From Pseudomonas paraeruginosa PA7 (GTDB lineage Bacteria > Pseudomonadota > Gammaproteobacteria > Pseudomonadales > Pseudomonadaceae), in NCBI RefSeq assembly GCF_000017205.1, contig NC_009656.1, forward strand, positions 1,058,001-1,122,000: a DNA stretch of 64,000 nt, in the 5' to 3' direction. Each line of letters begins with the position of its first letter. Positions within the stretch are counted from its first letter, which is position 1. Below, piece by piece: positions 51,775 to 62,810 of this stretch. A model generated the notes under the pieces. That model ran no database searches, was not told where the DNA came from, and saw nothing but the letters and a program-made list of their open reading frames with translations. The position numbers and the translations under genes were made by a program.

Positions 51775-52056
51775 ATGACCGATACCCCTGACGTTCAACC
51801 CCCGAAAATCGAATTCCCCTGCGAGCGCTACCCGATCAAGGTGATCGGCGACGCCGGCGAAGGTTTCTCCGACCTGGTCGTGGAAATCATCCGGCGCCAT
51901 GCGCCAGACCTCGACGCCGAGACCCTGGTGGTCCGCGACAGCAGCAAGGGGCGCTTCCTCTCGGTGCAGGTGCTGATCACCGCCACCGATGTCGACCAAC
52001 TGCAAGCCATCCATAACGACCTGCGCGCGACCGGACGCGTGCACATGGTGCTCTGA
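51775..52056 (+). CDS. ybeD: YbeD/DUF493-family protein
   Basis: A 93-residue cytosolic protein with an ACT-like ferredoxin fold: [31 protein letters not shown] and [37 protein letters not shown]. It regularly lies between dacA-type genes and lipB, as here. Regulatory role suspected, not known. Stop overlaps the lipB start (TGATG). Confidence 0.9.
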   Translation: MTDTPDVQPPKIEFPCERYPIKVIGDAGEGFSDLVVEIIRRHAPDLDAETLVVRDSSKGRFLSVQVLITATDVDQLQAIHNDLRATGRVHMVL

Positions 52057-52709
52057 TGGGTCTCGAGCTGGGCTTCCGTGAGCTCGGCGAGGTTCCCTAC
52101 GAACCGACCTGGCATGCCATGCAGCGCTTCGTTGCCGAACGCGACAAATCGGTGATGGACGAAGCCTGGCTGTTGCAGCACCCTGCGGTCTTCACCCAGG
52201 GCCAGGCCGGCAAGGCGGAGCATGTGCTGTTCCCCGGCGACATCCCGGTGATCCAGGTGGATCGCGGCGGCCAGGTGACCTACCACGGCCCCGGCCAGTT
52301 GGTCACCTACCTGCTGCTCGACGTCCGCCGCCTGGGCCTGGGCGTGCGCGAGCTGGTCAGCCGGATCGAGCAGAGCCTGATCGGCCTGCTGGCATCCTAT
52401 GACGTGCAGGCCGTGGCCAAGCCGGACGCGCCGGGTGTCTACGTCGACGGGGCGAAGATCGCCTCGCTCGGCCTGCGCATCCGCAACGGCTGCTCGTTCC
52501 ATGGCCTGGCGCTGAACCTGGACATGGACCTGCGTCCGTTCCAACGAATCAATCCCTGCGGCTACGCCGGGATGCCCATGACCCAACTGCGCGACCTGGT
52601 TGGGCCGGTGGATTTTGCCGAGGTGTGTACCCGATTGCGCGCTGAGCTCGTCTCACGCCTTGGCTACGCTGAACAGAAGACCCTTACGGGCGGGATCGAA
52701 CTGACATGA
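52056..52709 (+). CDS. lipB: Octanoyl-[acyl-carrier-protein]:protein N-octanoyltransferase
   Basis: A 217-residue enzyme that transfers octanoate from ACP to lipoyl domains. Family stretches: [87 protein letters not shown] and the catalytic cysteine in [14 protein letters not shown]. Its end overlaps the lipA ATG by four bases. Confidence 0.96.
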   Translation: MGLELGFRELGEVPYEPTWHAMQRFVAERDKSVMDEAWLLQHPAVFTQGQAGKAEHVLFPGDIPVIQVDRGGQVTYHGPGQLVTYLLLDVRRLGLGVRELVSRIEQSLIGLLASYDVQAVAKPDAPGVYVDGAKIASLGLRIRNGCSFHGLALNLDMDLRPFQRINPCGYAGMPMTQLRDLVGPVDFAEVCTRLRAELVSRLGYAEQKTLTGGIELT

Positions 52710-53689
52710 GCACTGTTGTGGAGAAGTCCGGAGAAGCCAAGCCGGGCAAGGTGGAAGTCGGCGTGAAGCTGCGCGGCGCGGAAAAGGTCGCGCGGATTCC
52801 GGTGAAGATCATTCCCACCGAGGAACTGCCGAAGAAACCCGACTGGATCCGCGTGCGCATCCCGGTTTCCCCCGAGGTCGACCGCATCAAGCAACTGCTG
52901 CGCAAGCACAAGCTGCACAGCGTCTGCGAAGAAGCGTCCTGCCCGAACCTGGGCGAGTGCTTCTCCGGCGGCACCGCGACCTTCATGATCATGGGCGACA
53001 TCTGCACCCGCCGCTGCCCGTTCTGCGACGTCGGCCACGGCCGGCCGAAGCCGCTGGACGTCGACGAGCCGACCAACCTGGCGATCGCCATCGCCGACCT
53101 GCGCCTGAAGTACGTGGTGATCACCTCGGTGGACCGCGATGACCTGCGCGACGGCGGTGCCCAGCACTTCGCCGACTGCCTGCGCGAGATCCGCAAGCTG
53201 TCGCCGGGCATCCAGCTCGAGACCCTGGTTCCCGACTACCGCGGGCGCATGGACATCGCCCTGGAGATCACTGCCAACGAGCCGCCGGACGTGTTCAACC
53301 ACAACCTGGAGACGGTACCGCGGCTGTACCGCTCCTCGCGGCCGGGCTCGGACTTCGAGTGGTCGCTGGACCTGCTGCAGAAGTTCAAGCAGATGGTCCC
53401 GCACGTACCGACCAAGTCCGGCCTGATGCTCGGCCTGGGCGAGACCGACGAAGAGGTCATCGAGGTCATGCAGCGGATGCGCGAGCACGACATCGACATG
53501 CTGACCCTCGGCCAGTACCTGCAGCCGTCACGCAACCACCTGCCGGTGCAGCGCTTCGTGCATCCGGACACCTTCGCCTGGTTCGCCGAGGAAGGCGAGA
53601 GGATGGGCTTCAAGAACGTCGCCTCCGGTCCGCTGGTGCGCTCGTCCTACCACGCCGACCAGCAGGCGCACGGCAACAAGATCGGCTGA
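52706..53689 (+). CDS. lipA: Lipoyl synthase
   Basis: A 327-residue radical-SAM enzyme that inserts two sulfurs into protein-bound octanoate. The auxiliary cluster cysteines are in [18 protein letters not shown], and the radical-SAM motif CTRRCPFC follows. Other signs are [22 protein letters not shown] and the C-terminal [20 protein letters not shown] with the RSSY serine ligand. It is the last gene of the rightward run and is followed by a strong terminator. Confidence 0.97.
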   Translation: MSTVVEKSGEAKPGKVEVGVKLRGAEKVARIPVKIIPTEELPKKPDWIRVRIPVSPEVDRIKQLLRKHKLHSVCEEASCPNLGECFSGGTATFMIMGDICTRRCPFCDVGHGRPKPLDVDEPTNLAIAIADLRLKYVVITSVDRDDLRDGGAQHFADCLREIRKLSPGIQLETLVPDYRGRMDIALEITANEPPDVFNHNLETVPRLYRSSRPGSDFEWSLDLLQKFKQMVPHVPTKSGLMLGLGETDEEVIEVMQRMREHDIDMLTLGQYLQPSRNHLPVQRFVHPDTFAWFAEEGERMGFKNVASGPLVRSSYHADQQAHGNKIG

Positions 53690-53714
53690 TCGTCACCGCG
53701 CCAATACCCTCCGA

Positions 53715-53747
53715 CGCCGCGTCCCTGCGCAGGGACGCGGCGTTTTT
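53715..53747 (+). terminator. Strong intrinsic terminator after lipA
   Basis: A perfect 12-bp stem CGCCGCGTCCCT/AGGGACGCGGCG with loop GCGC followed by TTTTT, 25 bases after the lipA stop. Confidence 0.95.
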
Positions 53748-53775
53748 CATTGGGCCGCCACGAAGCCTCTTCAGG

Positions 53776-53864
53776 CGCAGGGCGAACAACCGCTTGCGGT
53801 TATCCGCCGGCGCCGAGGCACGGGGCATCGGCGGATAACGCCGGGGTCGTTACCCGCCCTGCGC
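53776..53864. repeat. REPIN-like paired repeat, left copy
   Basis: Two inverted units: GCGCAGGGCGAACAACCGC...GCGGTTATCCGCC at 53776-53809, and CGGCGGATAACGCC...GTTACCCGCCCTGCGC at 53829-53864. The outer ends (GCGCAGGGCG and its complement) pair across the whole element, as in REP doublets. A related element lies at 55453-55525, on the other side of the LysR-hydrolase pair. Confidence 0.75.
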
Positions 53865-53917
53865 GGGGGCGGCTCATTCCTGCGTGGCCGAGGCAGCAGG
53901 TGGAGCGCCGTTTGCGC

Positions 53918-54823
53918 TCACCCCCGTGCAGCGACGAAGCGATTGCGCTGGCCGAGTTGCCGTACCGCTTCCACCAGCGCCTCGGCCGCCAGGCTGGGCT
54001 GGCGCGAGAAGGCGTAGAAACGCGCCTCCGGCAGATCCAGAAAGCCCTGCTCCGGCCCCACTTCTCGCAAACCCTCGCGCATCTGGCTGCGTGCGACCAC
54101 CGTCACGGCGAAACCGGCCAGCGCGGCGGACAGGCAGCCGGCCATGCTGGCGCTCTCGAACACCAGTCGCCAGGGGCGCGCAGCGGCGCCCAGGGCGGTG
54201 ATCGCTGCCTCGCGGTAGACGCAAGGCTCGGGGAACAACGCCAGCGGCATCGGTTCACCCGGGGATAGCTCGACCGCGCTCGCGGCGGCCCAGACCAGCG
54301 GTTCCTCCCAGAGCAGTTCGCCGTCGTCCTCGACTCGCCGGCATTGCTTGCCGAACACCACGTCGGTGCGGCCCTGGGCCTGCTGGCGGAGCAGGTCGCT
54401 GGTGATGCCCACCTTGAGTTCGATGGAGGCTTCCGGGTGCCAGCGGCGGAAGCGCTGCAGGACCCTGGGCAGCCAGGCGCTGGCGAAATCCTCCGAGGCG
54501 CCGATGCGCAAACGCTCGCGGATCGGCGTGCCGTGCAGCCTGGCGCGTGCCTCGCGCTCCAGTTCGACGATGTTGCGGGCATAGCCGTAGAGCGTCTCGC
54601 CTGCCTGGGTCAGCTCCAGGCGGCGGGTGGTGCGGCTCAGCAGGCCAACCCCGGCGCTTTGCTCCAGGCGCTTGATGTGCCCGCTGACCGCGGAGGGGGT
54701 GAGCGCCAGGTTGTCCGCGGCGAGGGCGAACCCTCCGCTGTCGACCACTTCGAGAAAGGTGCGCAGCAATACGATGTCCAGCGATTGGGAGACGGGGACG
54801 GCAAGCTCCATGAAGTCATCCAT
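53918..54823 (-). CDS. LysR-family transcriptional regulator
   Basis: A 301-residue regulator. The N-terminal winged helix is SLDIVLLRTFLEVVDSGGFALAADNLALTPSAVSGHIKRLEQSAGVGLLSRTTRRLELTQAG in overall pattern, and the effector domain follows from RIGASEDFASAWLPRVL. Start may be 54823 or the methionine at 54811; neither has a strong ribosome site. It is divergent from the broken epoxide hydrolase gene, with two TTCATGAA motifs in between, so that gene was probably its target. Confidence 0.88.
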   Translation of the reverse strand: MDDFMELAVPVSQSLDIVLLRTFLEVVDSGGFALAADNLALTPSAVSGHIKRLEQSAGVGLLSRTTRRLELTQAGETLYGYARNIVELEREARARLHGTPIRERLRIGASEDFASAWLPRVLQRFRRWHPEASIELKVGITSDLLRQQAQGRTDVVFGKQCRRVEDDGELLWEEPLVWAAASAVELSPGEPMPLALFPEPCVYREAAITALGAAARPWRLVFESASMAGCLSAALAGFAVTVVARSQMREGLREVGPEQGFLDLPEARFYAFSRQPSLAAEALVEAVRQLGQRNRFVAARG

Positions 54824-54832
54824 TCATTTCGT

Positions 54833-54864
54833 TTCATGAAGAGTAGACGCTAACTATTCATGAA
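54833..54864. promoter_or_regulatory. Twin TTCATGAA motifs, candidate LysR operator
   Basis: The palindrome TTCATGAA occurs at 54833-54840 and again at 54857-54864, 24 bases apart, in the divergent gap between the LysR gene and the epoxide hydrolase. The first copy lies just upstream of the LysR start and could mediate autoregulation. Confidence 0.5.
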
Positions 54865-54916
54865 TCACGCGTGGAGATCGTTCCAGGATGGCGGTTCATC
54901 CTCCCGGAGGTGTCCG

Positions 54917-55627
54917 ATGAGCCGCTATGCCTTCGCTTCCACCGACGACCTGGAAATCGCCTACCTGGAGTGGAGTCCCCAGGGCGAACGCAACGCCGTC
55001 CTGCTCCACGGCTGGCCGGACAGCCCGCATGGCTGGAAGGCCGTGGCGGAAACCCTGGCGAGCGCCGGCTACCGGGTACTGGCGCCGGCCCGCTTCAGGC
55101 ATGCCGCGACGCCGCGCAGCGGGCAACTGGCGGCGCTGGGTTGTGACCTGCTGGGGCTCATCGACAGCCTGGCGCTACGCCGTCCTCTGCTGGTGGGCAT
55201 GACTGGGGCGCTCGCGCGGTGGCCAATGCTCGCGGCCTGCGCGAGGGCGTTGGCTCACCGGGAGGCACAGCTGCTGCCGCGCCACGCCTGGCTGTGCCTG
55301 CACGGCGGCGCGGACGCCTGTACCCATCCTGACGGCTCCCGCGGCCGCGAACAGTATTTCAGCGGACGCTACCGGCGCCTGCTGCTGGATGGCGTCGGCC
55401 ACTTCCCGCCGCGCGAGGCGGCCCTGCGAGGCGCTGCGGAAGCGCTCGCCGGTAGGGCGAATAACCGCATCGCGGTTATCCGCCGATGCGGGGCGGGGCG
55501 GTGGATAATGCCCGTGGCGTTATACGAACCGGTATGCCGCGAGCGGTCGTGCAGGACGTGGGTCCATAAGCTCCGCCGGCGGCCCTATGGCGTGCGCAGG
55601 CGATCGAGCAGCGCCGGGGTCGGATAG
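54917..55627 (+). pseudogene. Epoxide hydrolase-like gene with frameshift and internal deletion
   Basis: The frame opens behind GGAGGTGTCCG and encodes an alpha/beta hydrolase N-terminus (YLEWSPQGERNAVLLHGWPDSPHGWK, oxyanion HGWP) up to ALRRPLLVG. At about 55199 the reading frame changes: one added base would restore GHDWGARAVANARGLREGV, the nucleophile motif of epoxide hydrolases. In the open frame, the text is instead MTGALARWPM. About 60 bases later, the original frame resumes the family C-terminus (LHGGADACTHPD, QYFSGRYRRLLLDGVGHFPPREA) with the cap domain missing. The last about 50 residues read through a REPIN-like repeat. The product lacks its nucleophile and cap and is presumably inactive. 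Confidence 0.7.
55453..55525. repeat. REPIN-like paired repeat, right copy
   Basis: TAGGGCGAATAACCGC...GCGGTTATCCGCC at 55453-55483 nearly copies the unit at 53776. A decayed inverted mate, GGCGGTGGATAATGCCC...GGCGTTATACG, lies at 55496-55525. Together with the left copy it brackets the LysR-hydrolase pair. Confidence 0.7.
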
Positions 55628-56931
55628 CCGTCCGCCGGCCAGCCGAACTCCTGCTGGCAGGCGCGGATCGCCTTGCGCGTATTGGCGCCGATAATGCCAT
55701 CCACCGCGCCCGGATCGTGTCCGCGTGCGGCCAACTGCTGTTGCAGTTCGATACGTTGCGAACGGCTCAGCGGCACATCCTCCAGCGGCCAGGCGGCGAC
55801 GATCCGGCCGCCGCCCTTGAAGCTGTCGGCGAGCAGGCCGACCGCCAGGGCATAGGCGCTGGAGTTGTTGTACTTGAGGATCGCACGGAAGTTGTGCAGC
55901 ACCAGGAACGCCGGGCCGCGATGGCCGGCGGGCAGCAGCAGGGAAGCCTGTTCGCCGGCGAGGTGTGCGGGCAGGCCGGCGCCAGCCACGCCTTGTACAC
56001 CCAGTCCTTGCCACTCGCTCAGGGGCTTGCGGATGGTGAGCTCAGCCTGGGAGTAGTCGAAGCCCGCGGGCAGGCGGACTTCGAAGCCCCAGGGCTGACC
56101 GGCGATCCAGCCGGAAGCCTTCAGGTAATTGGCGGTCGAGGCCAGGGCGTCGCCGGGGGAACCCCAGATATCGCGCCTGCCGTCGCCGTCGAAATCCACT
56201 GCGTACTGGTTGTAGGTGGTCGGGATGAACTGGGTCTGGCCCATGGCGCCGGCCCAGGAGCCGATCATGAAGGAGGCCGGAACGTCACCGTGCTGGAGGA
56301 TCTTCAGGGAGGCGAGCAACTGGGCGTGGGCGAACTCCGGCCGGCGTCCCTCGTAGGCCAGGGTGGCCAGGGAGCGGATCACGTTCTTGTTGCCCATGTG
56401 CGAGCCGTAGTTGCTTTCCATGCCCCAGATCGCCACCACCGCGTTCGCGTCCACGGCGTAGCGTGCGTCGACCTGCTCGAGGATCCGCGCGTGTCGCGCC
56501 AGGCGTGCCTGGCCCTGGCGGACCCGCAAGGGATCGAGGGCGCCTTCCAGATACTTCCACACCGGACGGGTGAATTCCGGCTGGCTGCGGTCGGCTTCGA
56601 CCACGGCGGGATCGGGTTGCACGTCGGCGAAGGCACGATCGAAGGTCTGCGCGTCGATGCCATCGGCCAGGGCCTGCTGGCGGAAGGCTTCGCGCCACTG
56701 CTCGAAGCTCTGTGCGGGCTGTGCGGCATCCGCCGTAACGCTGGAGTAACCCGGGACGGTCGGGCGCGCGCCAGTGGATGACTTGGCCGGCAGGGGGGCG
56801 GCAGGCTGGTTGTATTCGAGCGCCGGATTCTTTTGCGCGCAGGCGCTGGAGAGGCCAAGCCCCATGGCGATCACGGTGCTGCCCAGCAGCCCGCTCACCT
56901 TCAGCAGGGCGGATCGTTCGGGGTTACGCAT
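55585..56931 (-). CDS. sltB3: Lytic transglycosylase of the MltB/SltB family with peptidoglycan-binding domain
   Basis: A 448-residue protein. An N-terminal signal ends near GLGLSSACAQ (a lipobox-like SSAC, though the related enzyme is handled as soluble). The catalytic domain has the glutamate in VVAIWGMESNYGSHMGNKNVI, then FMIGSWAGAMGQTQFIPTTYNQYAVDFDGDGRRDIW and FRAILKYNNSSAYALAVGLLAD. A C-terminal PG_binding_1 domain follows (QQLAARGHDPGAVDGIIGANTRKAIRACQQEFG). This two-domain layout fits P. aeruginosa SltB3. AGGAGAGCA precedes the ATG at 56931. Confidence 0.88.
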   Translation of the reverse strand: MRNPERSALLKVSGLLGSTVIAMGLGLSSACAQKNPALEYNQPAAPLPAKSSTGARPTVPGYSSVTADAAQPAQSFEQWREAFRQQALADGIDAQTFDRAFADVQPDPAVVEADRSQPEFTRPVWKYLEGALDPLRVRQGQARLARHARILEQVDARYAVDANAVVAIWGMESNYGSHMGNKNVIRSLATLAYEGRRPEFAHAQLLASLKILQHGDVPASFMIGSWAGAMGQTQFIPTTYNQYAVDFDGDGRRDIWGSPGDALASTANYLKASGWIAGQPWGFEVRLPAGFDYSQAELTIRKPLSEWQGLGVQGVAGAGLPAHLAGEQASLLLPAGHRGPAFLVLHNFRAILKYNNSSAYALAVGLLADSFKGGGRIVAAWPLEDVPLSRSQRIELQQQLAARGHDPGAVDGIIGANTRKAIRACQQEFGWPADGYPTPALLDRLRTP

Positions 56932-57505
56932 TGCTCTCCTCAGCAGGGTCCTCGGGACGGGCCACCTTAGCACGCCGGCCTGGACGCGTCTGCCGTCGTT
57001 GGACGCGCCGGCAGGGCTCGGGTTCGCCAATGCGGTGCCATCGGCGCGGTGGATATCTTTCGCCATATGTTCGGTCACTGTCAGGCGGCCAATGGTTTCG
57101 TCCGTATCGCTGCGCCGCCTGTCGACGCCTCTCGGCACCCCGGTCCGGAATCGGCGGCGGGGCGCACGGCACGTTCGAGGCATTCGACTTCCTATTCCCG
57201 GCCTTCGTTCTGCGCGACATCGCTGTCCGCTTCGGCGCCGGCATCGAATACCCGAGCCTGGCTCTCGCGCCGCAATGGCCAGGGAACTGCCAGTCGGCCG
57301 CGCGGGATGTCCAGGCTGCGAATCTTGATGGAGGAACCACCGGCTTTTCGCCCAACCCGATGGGACCATGTCCGGCACGCTGGCGATGGTGTGCCCATGG
57401 GCGACCTGGTGGCGGTGAGCTTGGTCTTGTCGAAGGGCTTCGGGGGGATGGCGGGGGAGTGTGGGAGAGGCAGGTCGTTGCGGGAGGAATGGGCCAGCGG
57501 TTGTT
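56932..57505. other. Intergenic stretch between sltB3 and arfA
   Basis: About 570 bases with no convincing intact gene. Several open frames exist, all driven by GC content. A minus-strand segment around 57230-57340 (reading IRSLDIPRGRLAVPWPLRRE) is the only part that looks gene-like and may be a remnant of a decayed gene. The sltB3 promoter should lie close to 56960-57010. Confidence 0.4.
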
Positions 57506-57658
57506 TCAGGCCGCCATAACGAAAGAAGCCTCCCAGTTACGGGAGGCTTCGCGGCGGTAGCTGCCTTTGCCTTTCTTCGCCTGTTCCTGACGGCTGCGGA
57601 ACAGGGGCTGGGCGATCAGGGATTTGGCCTTGTTCGGCCGCTTGCTTTTCTTTGCCAT
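57506..57658 (-). CDS. arfA: Alternative ribosome-rescue factor A
   Basis: A 50-codon gene. The product begins MAKKSKRPNKAKSLIAQPLF, contains the basic GKGSYRRE segment, and ends with NWEASFVMAA. ArfA recruits RF2 to ribosomes stalled on mRNAs without a stop codon and backs up tmRNA. The last codons include a 10-bp hairpin (57525-57550) followed by a T-rich stretch, and the stop codon lies beyond it. This layout makes the normal transcript non-stop, so the protein accumulates only when tmRNA fails; that control is established in Escherichia coli. GAGGACC precedes the ATG. Confidence 0.9.
   Translation of the reverse strand: MAKKSKRPNKAKSLIAQPLFRSRQEQAKKGKGSYRREASRNWEASFVMAA
57520..57550 (-). 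terminator. Intragenic terminator-like hairpin in arfA
   Basis: GAAGCCTCCC, loop GTAACT, GGGAGGCTTC, then TTTCGTT on the minus strand, all inside the coding sequence and upstream of the stop. It would yield truncated, stop-less arfA mRNA. Confidence 0.8.
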
Positions 57659-57749
57659 GGCAGAGGTCCTCGAAGGTGATCGGGCTGGCGCTCGCCAGCG
57701 CGCGCATCATCTGCCTGTCGCCGCGGATTGTCCAGTGCCGGTTGCGCCT

Positions 57750-58787
57750 TCAGGCTGCCGGCAGGCCGAGACGCTGGCCTGCGAGGGTCAGGGTGAGAAG
57801 CGAGAGGCCGCTCCAGGGGCTGCCGGGCGCCTGGCCCTTGATCTGCGCGTCGATCAACTGGGCGTCGCGCAGCATCTGGTTCCAGCGGCTGCTCGAGTGG
57901 CGCTGCAGGGCGCGGGTCAGCAGCGGCCGGCGCTTGTCCCAGACCGGCGGGCGTGCCTGGGCGAAGGCCTTTTCCAGGGGAATGCCCTGCCCGTATTGCT
58001 GGGCCAGGCCAGCCAGCAGGCGGATCTCCCGGGCCAGACCCCAGAGGATCACCGGTGGTTCGATGCCCTCGCCACGCAGCCCTTCGAGGATGCGCAGGGC
58101 ATGGGCGGCTTCGCCGCCCAGGGCCGCGTCGATCAGGCCGAAGATATCGAAGCGTGCGCTGTCGGCGACCGCGGCCTGGACGGTGGCGGCGTCGATCTGG
58201 TTGCCCTCGGCGAGCAGCTTGAGCTTTTCGATTTCCTGGGCGGCGGCGAGGAGGTTGCCTTCTACCCGCGCGGCGATCAGCTCCAGGGCTTCGGGGCTGG
58301 CGGACAGCCCGGCCTGGGACAGGCGCTGGCGAATCCACTGCGGCAACTGATGGACGTCGACCGGCCAGACCTGGATGAACTGCGCGGCGCCGCCATCGAT
58401 CAGGGCCTTGGCCCACTTGGTTTTCTGCGTACTGCCGTCGAGCTTGGGCAGGCTCAGCAGCAACACGGTGTCTTCCGGTGGCCGCTGCAGGTATTCCTGG
58501 ATAATCGCCGCGCCCTTGTCGCCGGGCTTGCCGGAGGGCAGGCGCAGTTCGATCAGGCGCTTCTCGGCGAACAGCGACAGGCTGGCGCCAGCTTCCAGCA
58601 GCAGGCCCCAGTCGAAGTTGGCTTCCGCATTGAACACCTGGCGCTCGCCGAAGTCGCGTTCGCGGCAGGCCTGGCGAATGGCGTCGCAGGCTTCCTGGCA
58701 TAGCAGCGGTTCGTCGCCACTGACGACATAGACCGCTGCCAGTGGGCCCTGGAGGTGTTTGGCGAGTTGCGCGGGAGTCAGTTTCAT
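57750..58787 (-). CDS. holA: DNA polymerase III delta subunit
   Basis: A 345-residue clamp-loader subunit that opens the beta sliding clamp. Family features: MKLTPAQLAKHLQGPLAAVYVVSGDEPLLCQEACDAIRQA at the start in pattern, LSLFAEKRLIELRLPSGKPGDKG, LLLSLPKLDGSTQKTKWAKAL and a C-terminal helical collar domain. Follows lptE by 37 bases, the usual leuS-lptE-holA order. Confidence 0.95.
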   Translation of the reverse strand: MKLTPAQLAKHLQGPLAAVYVVSGDEPLLCQEACDAIRQACRERDFGERQVFNAEANFDWGLLLEAGASLSLFAEKRLIELRLPSGKPGDKGAAIIQEYLQRPPEDTVLLLSLPKLDGSTQKTKWAKALIDGGAAQFIQVWPVDVHQLPQWIRQRLSQAGLSASPEALELIAARVEGNLLAAAQEIEKLKLLAEGNQIDAATVQAAVADSARFDIFGLIDAALGGEAAHALRILEGLRGEGIEPPVILWGLAREIRLLAGLAQQYGQGIPLEKAFAQARPPVWDKRRPLLTRALQRHSSSRWNQMLRDAQLIDAQIKGQAPGSPWSGLSLLTLTLAGQRLGLPAA

Positions 58788-58797
58788 AGGGAAGGGC

Positions 58798-58818
58798 GGG
58801 GCCGGCAGGGCCGGCCCC
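58798..58818 (-). repeat. GC-rich hairpin between lptE and holA
   Basis: A perfect 9-bp stem GGGGCCGGC/GCCGGCCCC with loop AGG, filling most of the 37-base gap. No T-run follows. It may limit read-through or protect the lptE message. Confidence 0.5.
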
Positions 58819-58824
58819 GGGGTA

Positions 58825-59451
58825 TCACGGGGTGGGGAACTCGATCGGCGACTGCTGCGGCTCGGCGGCGCGGCGCTGGCGTTCGGCCTCGTCGGCGGCG
58901 CGCAGGGCGTCGGCTTCCGCCTTGGCCTTGGCTTCGGCCTGGCGCTGGGCCTCGTCGAGTTGCGCCGGAGTCAGCGTCTGCAAGCGCATGGAGAGCTGCT
59001 GGATCAGGTCGCGGCGCATTTCGCTGCGCAGTTGCGCGGCTTCCTGGTCGGAACCGATCAGGTTGTTCTCGTCGTGCACGTAGACCTTCTGCACCTGCAC
59101 CTGGTTGCTCATCAGGACCAGGTCGTTGGCGCCGACGATCTCGTAGTTGATCGTGTTGGTCAGCTCGAACTCCGCGCCGCGCGCCGAACCGGTGTAGCTG
59201 ACGGTGCGCTGCTGGCTGTCCTCGCGGACCAGCACCAGGTGGTAGGGAGCGCTGCTGGTGACCTTCACGCCGCTGTTTTCCAGATTTTCCTTCAGCTCAC
59301 GCACGGTCGGACCGTAGGCATTGCGCGCGCTGACGTCAAGTTCCTTGAGCGCGAACTGCGCATCGCCCAGGCCGCGCAGTTGGAAGCCGCAGGCAGCCAG
59401 CAGGGTGGTCATACCGATCAGCGCGGCGCTGGTCAGGATACGTTTCATCAA
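58825..59451 (-). CDS. lptE: LPS-assembly lipoprotein LptE
   Basis: A 208-residue outer-membrane lipoprotein that plugs the LptD barrel in LPS export. Signal and lipobox are [14 protein letters not shown], followed by the LptE start [24 protein letters not shown] charged C-terminal tail rich in A/E/K/R ([20 protein letters not shown]) is longer than in enteric LptE. MM at the start allows 59451 or 59448. Lies between leuS and holA. Confidence 0.94.
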   Translation of the reverse strand: MMKRILTSAALIGMTTLLAACGFQLRGLGDAQFALKELDVSARNAYGPTVRELKENLENSGVKVTSSAPYHLVLVREDSQQRTVSYTGSARGAEFELTNTINYEIVGANDLVLMSNQVQVQKVYVHDENNLIGSDQEAAQLRSEMRRDLIQQLSMRLQTLTPAQLDEAQRQAEAKAKAEADALRAADEAERQRRAAEPQQSPIEFPTP

Positions 59452-59475
59452 GCTTCCCTCACTCCTGTTGATCAG

Positions 59476-59497
59476 CGCCCCCGGCTCTCCGGGGGCG
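59476..59497 (-). repeat. GC-rich hairpin between leuS and lptE
   Basis: A perfect 9-bp stem CGCCCCCGG/CCGGGGGCG with loop CTCT in the 63-base gap. It is not followed by a T-run, so it is more likely a message stabiliser or attenuator than a full terminator. Confidence 0.5.
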
Positions 59498-59514
59498 TCG
59501 AATGTAGTCGCGCG

Positions 59515-62256
<2,742 letters not shown>

Positions 62257-62306
62257 CTATGGACGGTCGATGGCTGGCCGTCCAGTGGTACCTTCAGAGG
62301 TGTTCG

Positions 62307-62738
62307 ATGGCTGAGCTGCAACGTGCGAGTGTGACGGGAGGTGGGCTGTACGAGAGGCTGCTGCAGCGTCTCGCCCTGGCTCTGGATGAAGCGGATACGG
62401 CCGAGCGCCTGCGCGACGAGCGCCCCACGGAACTCGAGTTGCGCGGCCTCAGCGAAGCAGAGATGGGGCTGATACGCGCCTATCTCGACCAGGACCTGCA
62501 CTGGTTGCGCGGCTGGCACGCGGCCGCGGAGGAACTGGCGCTGCTCGAGCGCCAGCCCGGCAGGACGGCGCGGCCGCCACGGCCGCAAACGACACCGTTG
62601 CGCCGGCATGTCTCGCTCAAGCAGCGACAATTGCTCTGCGCGCTCTGCGGCGCCCCGGTGCAGTGGAGCAAGGGCCATGGCGTGCTGCCGTGCGGCCACT
62701 GCGGTTCGCAACTGTTCCGCTCGGGCAACGGTCGCTAG
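62307..62738 (+). CDS. Zinc-ribbon protein (DUF1451-like)
   Basis: A 143-residue cytosolic protein. The N-terminal two-thirds are acidic and helical (YERLLQRLALALDEADTAERLRDERPTELELRGLSEAEMGLI in pattern). The C-terminal end is a zinc ribbon with two CxxC knuckles: LLCALCGAPVQW and LPCGHCGSQLF. Resembles the DUF1451 family next to leuS in pseudomonads. AGAGG precedes the ATG at 62307; an ATG at 62259 is less likely. Function unknown. Confidence 0.8.
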   Translation: MAELQRASVTGGGLYERLLQRLALALDEADTAERLRDERPTELELRGLSEAEMGLIRAYLDQDLHWLRGWHAAAEELALLERQPGRTARPPRPQTTPLRRHVSLKQRQLLCALCGAPVQWSKGHGVLPCGHCGSQLFRSGNGR

Positions 62739-62810
62739 AGGCTTACTGCCGAAGTTTCGCCACGCGTCGCACAATCCTTTAGATTGCCTCCTTCCGACAG
62801 GGAGGGGACG

